NCBI RefSeq assembly: GCF_003668045.3
Contig: NW_023276807.1
Location: 233,001,667 to 233,065,666 of the forward strand
Origin: Cricetulus griseus
Lineage: Eukaryota; Chordata; Mammalia; Rodentia; Cricetidae
DNA length: 64,000 nt
Reading direction: 5' to 3'
Shown one piece after another: positions 55,598-64,000 of the stretch. The first letter of the stretch is position 1. Every line of letters starts with the position of its first letter. The notes below the pieces were generated by a model. That model was not told the DNA's origin and searched no databases. It saw only the letters and a program-made list of their open reading frames with translations. A program made the position numbers and the translations under genes.

Positions 55598-55884
55598 CAC
55601 CCACTCCTTTGTTCTATTGTTATCTCAGATTTTATCTTCACTGCCTTGTAAATCCCACCACACTTTGTTAGTCTCATTTTAAAGGTTGACTCTCCTTTAA
55701 AAACCCGAAACCTCTCTACTGACTCTTCCTACTGTTCTGCAATCCCATCTGTATATCCAGATCTCACACGGTACAGCAAATGTTCCTTTGCCTTAATATC
55801 TCTTTCAGGAAAGGTCTGCAAGTTTTGAATTCCCTCATGTGTCCTCTGTTTGAGAGTCTTCATTCACTCTTTAGAAATTTAATT

Positions 55885-56065
55885 ACACTTATTATTGTAA
55901 GTGTGTTGTGTGTGTGTGGGGGGGTGCATTGACCATCATAGCACTCCTGTGGAGAGGACAGCTTTCAGAGGTTTGTGCTTCCACTATGTAGGTTCCAAAG
56001 GCTGAACTCAGAATGCCTGGCTTGTCAGCAGGTGTCTCTGCCCATTGAGCCATCTTGCCGGCCTT
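55885..56065 (-). mobile_element. RSINE1/B4-type SINE
   Basis: GGTTCCAAAGGCTGAACTCA, GCCTGGCTTGTCAGCAGGTG and CCATTGAGCCATCTTGCCGG are the antisense RSINE1/B4 head. Confidence 0.7.
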
Positions 56066-56374
56066 TGCCTGCACTCTCGGGAAATTTTTGCTGGTAATGT
56101 ACTTACTTCTAATGTGATAGCATCTACCAGCAAATTTCTCTTTAACATCTGTCTGGCTCACTTTCTGCTGAGAAATTTGCCTATTCTTATCTTTGCTCTA
56201 CATGTAATTTACTTCGCTGGTGGAACTTAGGGCTATATCCTTACTCCTGATTTCCAGCAAGTAAATACTGATGGGTCTTCATGCTGTTTTCCTCCTTTCA
56301 TGAATTCCTTAAAGATATGCATTTATAGTTATCAAATTTGGAGGAAAAAAAAACAACAGTGGCCATGCTTCCTT

Positions 56375-56515
56375 TTATTTGAAGGTTAAAAAGTCTCACA
56401 TATTTCAGTCTGGACTTGAATTTGCTATATAAACCATAACGGCCTTCAATTCTTGATCCCCTTGCTTCTACTCCCCGAATATTTTGATTACTGATGTACA
56501 ACCACATGTCCAGCC
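56375..56515 (-). mobile_element. old B1/PB1-like SINE
   Basis: CTGGACTTGAATTTGCTATA, GGCCTTCAATTCTTGATCCC and a CAACCACATGTCCAGCCT end are a degraded antisense B1. Confidence 0.45.
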
Positions 56516-56724
56516 TGTTGCTTCTTCAAAACCATTTTTCTCTAGTTTCTCATTTTTTCTACGGGGACTCTAATTGCTTACAGATATATAGTTGTGTGCA
56601 TGAGACTAACTGAAAACAAAAATAGCAGAATATCAACCTTCCTCCCTACAGGACCAAAATTACATCCAAAACCACATGTACACTATAACAAGGGGGTCTA
56701 CCAGTAGGCTAGAGTCCCAGTCTT

Positions 56725-56845
56725 TTCACCTTTTACGTTGGGAATGGGCATCACTAAGCTGCCCAGGCTGGCCTTGAAATAGTTCAGACTTCTGCTTTAG
56801 CCTCCTGAGCAGAGGAGATTACAAGCACTCACCACCGAGCTGGGT
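56725..56845 (-). mobile_element. old B1/PB1-like SINE
   Basis: CTAAGCTGCCCAGGCTGGCC, TTGAAATAGTTCAGACTTCT and AGCCTCCTGAGCAGAGGAGA then TTACAAGCACTCACCACC. Confidence 0.65.
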
Positions 56846-57102
56846 TTTCATTGGATATTTTCACAGTCTAGGTCGTCGAATTCACTGTCTTTTCCTCTAC
56901 AGTACTTAATCTACAATTAATAACAGGGTATTTCATCATTCAAGAGAGTACAATGTTTATCACCAGAAGTTAAATTGGGGGGATTTTCTGTGTGTACAGC
57001 ATATGTGTTGTACATGTTTCTATGCACATACATGTACATGCCAGTACATGTGAATGTATGTGGGTGAGCATGTGGAGACCAGAAGTCACGGACAAATGTC
57101 TT

Positions 57103-57236
57103 CCCAGCACCTACATGGCAACTTCCACCTATCTGTTACTATAGTTCCAGGCGTCTGATGTCCTCCTCTGGCCTCCACAGGCACTGAACTCACACGGCGC
57201 GCACACACATTCAGGCAAGATACACACACACATGAG
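57103..57236 (+). mobile_element. B3 SINE, 3' half
   Basis: CAGCACCTACATGGCAACTT, GTCTGATGTCCTCCTCTGGC and CTCCACAGGCACTGAACTCA. The region just before it (57040-57100) may be the head of an antisense B4. Confidence 0.7.
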
Positions 57237-57727
57237 ATAATTAACATATATTTACAAAAGAAAAGAATCAGTATGATTTTTCAGGCTTGTTCTTCTTCTG
57301 TATTTGGGCACTGCAAAAGAAGACAATGTGAAAGAGGCTTGCCCATCTCATTCATTAATGAACACTTTTTAAATATCTGTTTATATCCCAGGAAATGCTC
57401 TAGGCACCAAGACTGATGCAAGGATGCCTGAAAGAGCCCCTTCTTATTGCCCTTATAGGAAACTTAAAATCTAGGCAGGGAGATGAAAATAGATACCATA
57501 GATTCAGAATAGTATATAATAAATATCTTTAGGAAGGTTTTTAAGTATTATGGAAAATGGCAGAACAAAGAGAGCCCTCAGACATGTACCTTAGGTATAC
57601 CTGAACAATGCAACAATCAAAGTAATTTTTAAAAGTCATTACTTAAGCTTAAAAGTTAGAGCTACTCTGACTTCAAGCAGCAAGCACAGGATTATATCTC
57701 AGGTGCAGTCTCTTTGAAACGCTGGTT

Positions 57728-57866
57728 CTAGACTGGGCATGGTGGAATACATCTTTAATCCCAGCACCCAGGAAGCAGAGACAGCAGCATTGGGAGCCTA
57801 AGTCACACTTTTGTGCATTCAAAGCCAGCCTGGGCTACACCAGACCTTGTCCCAAAAGGAAAAACA
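57728..57866 (+). mobile_element. B1 SINE
   Basis: GACTGGGCATGGTGGAATAC, ATCTTTAATCCCAGCACCCA and AAAGCCAGCCTGGGCTACAC, with an insertion in the middle. Confidence 0.85.
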
Positions 57867-58317
57867 TTAATGTTGGGTGCATTTATTTTGTTTTTCCCCA
57901 TGAAATGATCCACCTCACATCAACCAAAAGCGTCCTCTGCTGTAAACCTGCCATGCTGGGTTACTTCTTGTAGCATGTCAAGGTGCCTGTGCTACATCAG
58001 AACAGCCTTCATTGCGTAAGGACTATCAGAGGTTTCAAACCGCCTACTGCCATAAACTCCAAACCACAGTCACAGCGCTTACCGTTTGTGATCTCTGTAC
58101 ACTCATGCTGCTGTGGGGTGGGGGTCGAGGGAGTGGTAGTAAAGGGAAATCCTCAAAATGATGTTGTTTGGCCACATTTCACAAATATGGAATTGATTAG
58201 GATCAGGACATCACTGTCATATCCTCAGCCACTGAGATTATTGTAATATTTGTTCAGTTGGAAAAAGTATTTCGTCCTCTGCTGTGTCAAAGCTTCCATG
58301 TGCTAGAACATGTTTTT

Positions 58318-58600
58318 AGTGTTGGAGAGACGGATCAGTGTCTGCTGAACACATGTGAAGGCCTGAAGTAGGATCTCCTGTAACCTGGCAAAGCCAAGGG
58401 TGGCAGTACTCAGCTGTAACCCCTGCACTGGGGGACTAGGGTAGACACATGGCCAGAACTCACTGCTCATCCAACCCAGCCATCAAGCAAGCTCCAGTTT
58501 CAGTGAGAGATCCTGTCTCAAAACATAAAGTGAAGAGCAACTGGGGAAGACACCACACATGGACAAGCATACATATACACCACACACATACCTACACACT
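58318..58600 (+). mobile_element. RSINE1/B4 SINE
   Basis: AGTGTTGGAGAGACGGATCA, CATGTGAAGGCCTGAAGTAG, CAGTTTCAGTGAGAGATCCT and GTCTCAAAACATAAAG. Confidence 0.75.
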
Positions 58601-59224
58601 AAAACATAGTTTTTGGTAACTACATCTTATATTTCTGTAACATTAAATTAGTGTCCATTTTTAATTATGAAACTCTTAAGATGAATACAGTTATTGTGAA
58701 TAACCATGCACACACACACACACACAAAAAAAATCCTGTTGTTTTAAATATTTACACCTCAGCTAAAACCTCACAGGCACTCTTATACAAAGCACTGAAT
58801 AGCAGATGGGATCATTTCCTATGATGCAGTAGCTAAGAAAAAAAAGAACAGACTGTTCTATTTATGTTTGGACAGCAAGAGGATGAACAGCAAAGAACGC
58901 CCAATAGATACCTGTGAATAAACACAGCCCAAACAAATAGTTTCTTACATTGTTTTATACCTCAAATATCTGTAAACACATAAAGAACACGTATGTACAC
59001 ACATCTTCGTGCCACATGTTTAATATACTGACATGAACACAGATAAGTGAGAGTTATTTTATTACTAAAATCACATCTACTTTGGGATTAAGGTTTCTGA
59101 GCCCTTTGCAGTCCTGGCTCCACTTCAGTCTGGATTCGTTCACTCCATCTACCTGGAATGCCCAGCACTCCTCCCTGTCTCCCTCACACTTCCTGGCACT
59201 GCCTTTATAGGCTGTTTTTCACTT

Positions 59225-59440
59225 GTTTGTTTGTTTGTTTGCTGTTGAGTATGTGGGAGAGCCTGTGAAGAGTTTATGTGCACATCTCCATGCAGTTCCT
59301 GGAGGTCAGAAGAGGGCGTTGGATCCCCAGGAACTGAATTACAGATAGTTTGGGGCGGCCATGTGGATGCTGGGAACTGAGCTCAGGTCCTCTGCAAGAA
59401 CATGAAGTACTTTTAAAACTGAGACATATCTGTAGCCCCT
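59225..59440 (-). mobile_element. B3 SINE
   Basis: GGAGGTCAGAAGAGGGCGTT, GGATCCCCAGGAACTGAATT and GAGCTCAGGTCCTCTGCAAG in antisense order. Confidence 0.88.
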
Positions 59441-59607
59441 TCACACCAGACTTAGTATCAGACACACTTTAATTTGTCTTATGGATAACTCTAAAGGAAA
59501 AAAAAAATGGTTGGCTGTGGGGTATTTTTCTCTTTCTTTCTTTTGAGAGAGGCAGGGCTGGGTTTTGGTTGTTTGGGTTTTTTGTTGTTGTTTTTTTTTT
59601 CAGTATT

Positions 59608-59621
59608 TATCTTAAGCTTTT
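59608..59621. repeat. 14-bp target-site duplication, left copy (B1)
   Basis: TATCTTAAGCTTTT; right copy TATTTTAAGCTTTT at 59788-59801, one mismatch. Confidence 0.85.
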
Positions 59622-59787
59622 TATTTTATTTTATTTTATTTTATTTATTTTTGGTTTTTTGAGACAGGGTTTCTCGTTTAGCTTTGGTGCCTATCCCGGT
59701 ACTTGATCTGTAGACCAGGCTGGTCTCAAACTCACAGAGATCCTCCCGAGTTCTGGGATCAAAGGCATGTGCCACTAACGCCCGCCT
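59622..59787 (-). mobile_element. B1 SINE, young cricetid-type variant
   Basis: TTTTGAGACAGGGTTTCTCG, TAGCTTTGGTGCCTATCCCG and CCACTAACGCCCGCC, with a (TTTTA)n tail and the 14-bp duplication. A short deletion removes part of the middle. Confidence 0.93.
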
Positions 59788-59801
59788 TATTTTAAGCTTT
59801 T
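59788..59801. repeat. 14-bp target-site duplication, right copy (B1)
   Basis: TATTTTAAGCTTTT; see 59608-59621. Confidence 0.85.
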
Positions 59802-61126
59802 AAAGACTGTCTTAGAAATTCAGGCTCCTTGAAAAAAGTGTCCAAGCAACGAGGTGGAAAAGATAAAACAAGGAAAGGAGGCCAGAAAATAAGAGGGTGT
59901 GGGCAGTAGTGCAAGCTGGGGCTTTCAGGGGCAGTCAGCTGGCAAGTGGCAGAAGACATGGAGACCCCAGCTTAGTTGCAGAGTAAGTGGCTGGGTGCTC
60001 TCCCTGGTGAAGCCAGGTAGGTAAACTCAGCTCCCCAACAAACAGCTCATCCCAGCTCCTTCCAGGGGGCAGCTCTTGCTGGCCATGCCCCATAAGGTGG
60101 CTCTGTGGCTCTGAGCTGAACCCCTGCATTATTGCCTGGCTCAGTATGGTTTCTCCACCTGAGTTATCTCAGATGCATAAAACAGAAAGGAAGGGTGGCC
60201 TGTCAGCAAGTCACTAAAGGAAAGGTGTGGCTCTGTCCTGCCCATCTCACTGCCACTTCCTGGCATCACCAACCTCCTTCACAACCAGGCAGATCACTCC
60301 AATTTAAGCTAAAGTTCCTTGAGGCAAGGTCTCAATCCCTCTCTGTTCTTTGTTTTATTTTGATTTTTTTGCCTTTGTTTTTTTTTTTTTAATTTTGCTC
60401 AAACATTCCTAAATGCTGACAACTGGCAGCATATTACCTGAGTATCATCATTAAAATAAATATCCTATTTTAATTCATTAATCTTTAAAATTCATGTGAT
60501 CTGAACAGTTTCTGTTTTTATTTTATGGAGCAGTGAAGTGTTGCATATGTTCCTGAAATGACTACTGTTGCTCTAGCAGAAGTAGAAATTTCTACACTTT
60601 GTTTCCAAAAAAACCTGAATGAGAAAGAGACTCTCAGCATTAAGAGCCCCTGGCATAAATCTTTTTGGCTCTCCATATTCCCGAAGCTGTATTCATGCCC
60701 ACATTCTTCCTCACAAGATTCAGGAAGTCCTGTGCTGGTCCTGGGGATACTTGAACCAAGTGAGTACAGTTTGGAGGCTTTAGTGCAAAAACAAATACAC
60801 CCTGCAAGTGTGAAAAATGTGGGAATTAGGGTGTCATTGCCTTGAGAAGTTCAGATGGACACTTGGGTGCCTCTCATTCTTTCTCTAAGCACCTCTGTAT
60901 CTATCACCCTCTGTTCTCAAGTCTATACTGAAATGTTCTTTTAATAAACTCAAGAGAAAGAAAGAGAGAGATTAGAGGGAGAAAGAGAGGGGAGCGCTAG
61001 AGACTTGTATTGCTATCCTTAAGTGTATTGAATCCCCTCCAAGAAATGTCAATATTGGCTGCCTTTCTCTGCACAAAGTAAACAGTAGTCTAAAACTAGA
61101 TATAAATGAGTATTTGAAAATATTAA

Positions 61127-61205
61127 GAGTCATGTGTGGTGGTGCATACCGCACTTGGGATTCAAGGCCAGATAAGCTACATAGCAAGACCCTAGGCCAA
61201 ACACT
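61127..61205 (+). mobile_element. B1 SINE with internal deletion
   Basis: GTCATGTGTGGTGGTGCATA joins CACTTGGGATTCAAGGCCAG and GCTACATAGCAAGACCCTAG, so the central part is lost. Confidence 0.7.
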
Positions 61206-61368
61206 CAAGAAATGAATGTTTTAAAAGCTAACATGACTTTGCAGACATCAACTTTGCTAAAAGACAAGCAATGAGATCCAACCATGTCCAACCTCAGACA
61301 CAAGCACGGTACCATGACATTTAAAAGACCTCTGCTTCAGAAAATCTCCTCGATCAGAAGAACAGAGC

Positions 61369-61575
61369 TGGGGCTGGAGAGATGGCTCAGAGGCTAAAAT
61401 CACTTCTTGCTCTTGCAGAAGATTCCAGCACCCACAAGGCTCACAACAGCCTGTAACTCTGGTTCCAGGGGAATCAAATACTTCCCTCTGGCTTCCTCAG
61501 GCACTAGGCACACAGATGGTGTACAGACACACATGCAGACAAACACTCATGTACATAAATAAAAATTTTCAAAAC
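61369..61575 (+). mobile_element. B3 SINE
   Basis: GCTGGGGCTGGAGAGATGGC, CACTTCTTGCTCTTGCAGAA, GTTCCAGGGGAATCAAATAC and a CATAAATAAAAATTTT tail. Confidence 0.93.
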
Positions 61576-62348
61576 AATAAAATAACTAGGGAAGAAGCAG
61601 ACACAGAAGATTCTGCTATAACTAACACTTTCACCTAAAATCACTTAGCCTCAGTAACTTCCCCAGAATCTCATTCTTGGAAAGATCGAGATGGCTATCA
61701 GAAATGAAAACAATTCCCCTCTTTCACTACATCATCCATAATCGACATCCAGAGGGTTTTACTTGGTTACTGCCCATGCTCAGGCTTGTGCCATCATAGT
61801 ATGGATGTCAGAGATGTGGGGCAACTCGGAGGTCACCTCTCTGGACCTCCTAACCCAGGAGGCAGAAGCCATCTCCCACCAAGTACACACCTATCTCTAC
61901 GACAGAAAACTCAGCACTTTCTAAGAACAAGATCTGGCCAAAGCTGGACTTTCTATGCCCCCAAACCCCTCCATCTTGTCTGAAGCCATGAGCTATTCTG
62001 TGGACTCCTCCATATCAATCAAGCCTGACGCAGTGGGACACAGAGAAATCTAAATTATAGCATAGAGCAGCACTTAATTTTCTATTTGAGTGAGGAGAAA
62101 AAAAAAAAACACATTAAATTACCAAATTTCAAGAATTAAAGAAACACACTATGGGAAAATTAGGCTGACCTAGCCATTTTCAACAATAAAAATACCTAAC
62201 AGACAATGGAACACAACTCAGAGGGAAGAAAAATAGGACAGGGCTGGGAGGGGCAGCAAGATGCAGGTCAGTGGATAAAACCAGAGGAGGAGTGTTCACA
62301 CACCCTTCCTGATAGTGCTACTTGGGAATAATTAAGACCTGAGCCAAA

Positions 62349-62500
62349 AGCCGGGCATGATGGGTGGTGGTGCATGCCTTTAGCCCTAGCACTCATGAGG
62401 AAGAGGCAGGCATCTCTGAGTTCAGGGCCAGCCTGGTCTACAAAATGACTTCCAAGACAGCCTGTGCTACAAGAAAGAACACCTGTCTGTGCAGTAGGGG
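62349..62500 (+). mobile_element. B1 SINE
   Basis: GCCGGGCATGATGGGTGGTG, GCATGCCTTTAGCCCTAGCA and GGGCCAGCCTGGTCTACAAA. A GGTGGT duplication near the start makes the left arm slightly long. Confidence 0.9.
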
Positions 62501-63720
62501 GAAGAACCGAGACAAAAATAGCCCAAATGTATACAAAAATTGGGGAAAGAATTAATGGTGTCAGATGCAACAAGTCATTTTAAAAATGTGCACTTTAGGA
62601 CAAAAGAAAGGGTGAAGGTGATCAAAGACAAAGTTGTCACACTGAGTTGGAAGGTGGTAGCAAGGGAGAGATGTGAGCTGTGACGGAAGAAATAGTCCAC
62701 CTTCCAGAGCTCGGGTAGAGGCAAAGGCGGCACACCTATATATGCACCGTGGCAATGTTCCCTTTTCACAGGAACAAGACGACTTTAGCCACAGAAGGAA
62801 GCAAGCCCGAAATCAGGCACACCACTTAGAATGTTGTTGCAATAACCCCAGATTTCGCTTGGAGCTCACATTATAACTGGGTATTTTTATCCTAATTCTA
62901 TTTGGCTGAAATGGAAGAAGGTTACATTTAATGCGGGTACTCAATGGTCCCTGCTAACTTCTTCAGATAAAACAAAAATGAGCTCCTTGAGCCAAAAAGC
63001 AAAATTGTGAACCGTGTCTCTCAACAGGCTTACCTAAACCACCCTGACATTCCCATTAAACACACAAAAAGCAAGACTATGGCCAGGGCCAGGGAGCTGC
63101 TTTCCAGCTTCAATTCTGTTTACCATGAACAATATTCAACACCGTATCTGCCACTGTTTGGATGAACATACCCCAAGCCTCTCCTGATTTCTTACGTAAA
63201 AGACCTTACTCTGTCTGGCTTTGCAGCTGAGCCAAATGCCACCAGTAACAACCAATACCAAAGTGTCCTGATACCTTCTCTGATGGTGTACTTCCACTCT
63301 GCAATGCTGTCCGTTTGAGTGTAGTCATCGCTACCTGAGCTCTAACCCGCTGTAGAAAAGCTGTCATTATTTTAGAGACGTTAGCTTCAGAACAGACGCA
63401 CTTCTGAGTCTTCTACTTACTGTGTTGTACCTCCAGGGCATAGATGCAGAATTTATTAACGCCCTGGCAGACGGATTATTACAAATGTGTTTTAACAGCA
63501 CCAAGAAGAACCCCTAAGCCAAACTTCTGAGGCGAGTAAAGAAGCATGTGGAAAAGTGATGTATAATTTCACTTAAAAAAAGAAATTACATAAAGTTGGT
63601 TTATCTTCTTCAAAAAAATATAAACCCATAGTTTAACATCCTATAAAATGTCATAAGGAAAAACTTTGAAAGCTTTTATTTTGGTGGGATAAAAGTCTCA
63701 GCTACAACTTATAACAAGTA

Positions 63721-63732
63721 TAGAGAAGACAT
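63721..63732. repeat. 12-bp target-site duplication, left copy (B1)
   Basis: TAGAGAAGACAT, identical to 63911-63922. Confidence 0.92.
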
Positions 63733-63910
63733 ATCTTTCTTTTGTTTTGTTTTTCTTTCCTCTCTGGAGACAGGGTTTCTCTGTGTAACAGCCAGAGCTG
63801 TTCTGGAACTCACTCTGGAGACCAGGTCGGGCTTGAACGCACAGAGATCTACCTGCCTCTGTCTCCCAAGTACTGGAATTAAAGGCTTGCACCATGACCA
63901 TGCCCAGCTT
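63733..63910 (-). mobile_element. B1 SINE
   Basis: GGAGACAGGGTTTCTCTGTG, GCTGTTCTGGAACTCACTCT, GAGACCAGGTCGGGCTTGAA and GCACCATGACCATGCCCAGC, with a perfect 12-bp duplication. Confidence 0.93.
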
Positions 63911-63922
63911 TAGAGAAGACAT
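63911..63922. repeat. 12-bp target-site duplication, right copy (B1)
   Basis: TAGAGAAGACAT, identical to 63721-63732. Confidence 0.92.
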
Positions 63923-64000
63923 TTTAACACACAAACAAAACAATGTAACAACCTATAATTTCTTTATTGCTACCATAAAAGTTGGGTCTATGTCAAATTC

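Larger units (their letters stand above)
17375..64000 (-). other. DGKH: DGKH intron upstream of the 17264 exon (partial)
   Basis: More than 46.6 kb of intron running off the right edge, consistent with a large early intron. No CpG island or Gly/Ala-rich first exon is seen. Stretches over 300 bases without recognised elements include 18111-19197, 19251-20110, 20946-21499, 21716-22397, 23095-24400, 26426-26770, 29640-31280, 32166-32884, 33740-34180, 34381-34950, 35630-37120, 37640-38160, 38697-39940, 40110-40526, 40699-41060, 42000-42860, 43266-44205, 45148-46018, 50311-51119, 51225-51905, 52320-52650, 53076-54094, 55372-55880, 56066-56375, 57236-57727, 57866-58317, 58600-59224, 59802-61126, 61576-62348 and 62500-63720. 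These hold only simple repeats or nothing I recognise. Confidence 0.8.

Noticed and set aside
63390..63480. Possible minus-strand upstream DGKH exon with a GTAAGT-like donor near 63415
   Set aside because: The sequence upstream of the donor does not encode the expected KLIRKVS-like segment, and no convincing acceptor is seen.

Overview
The window is a piece of a muroid rodent genome, most likely from a cricetid (vole or hamster group). The interspersed repeats show this: B1, B2/B3, B4/RSINE1 and ID SINEs, rodent-type L1 3' ends, rodent MaLR LTRs (ORR1/MT-like) and long CA/TG microsatellites. The young B1 copies at 34197-34364 and 59622-59787 have the variant I associate with cricetids, and perhaps voles. 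I cannot fix the species from the sequence alone. There is no sign of prokaryotic organisation, and nearly all open frames listed by length alone are chance or repeat-derived.

The only protein-coding gene I can support lies on the minus strand. Two short exons, 17264-17374 (37 codons) and 14909-14989 (27 codons), join in frame to encode the first two thirds of a pleckstrin-homology (PH) domain. The residues match diacylglycerol kinase eta (DGKH) better than its paralogue DGKD. Both exons have AG acceptors and GT donors and are phase 0 at both ends. The rest of the window is intron: more than 46.6 kb upstream of the first exon (17375-64000, running off the window), 2.27 kb between the exons, and more than 14.9 kb downstream (1-14908, also running off). 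The first coding exon and the exon that completes the PH domain were not found and presumably lie outside.

The introns are a dense palimpsest of retroelements. Main blocks: 9.3-10.9 kb (MaLR, old B1, MIR); 13.9-15.8 kb (B1 carrying an ERV-type LTR, then a second LTR in antisense); 22.4-23.1 kb (a U6 snRNA/L1 3'UTR chimera in 13-bp target-site duplications, later split by a 234-bp solo LTR with its own 6-bp duplication); 24.4-26.4 kb (a broken L1 ORF2 interrupted by an LTR-like element that contains a B1 segment); 26.8-28.6 kb (L1 end, MaLR split by B1, B3 split by a solo LTR); 31.4-32.2 kb (L1 3' end); 34.2-35.6 kb (B1 copies, one inside an ancient L1M); 38.45-38.70 kb (41-bp minisatellite); 43.07-43.27 kb (MER2/Tigger-like DNA transposon relic); and 46.3-50.3 kb (one ancient L1M repeatedly split by younger insertions). 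Target-site duplications let several layers be ordered in time.

I did not find an undescribed biological system. The most interesting structures are the U6-L1 chimera with its nested LTR, the stratified L1M locus, the SINE-containing LTR family with two copies, and the minisatellite that is open in all three minus-strand frames. Family names for repeats come from recognition by eye, and element ends are approximate unless a target-site duplication is given.
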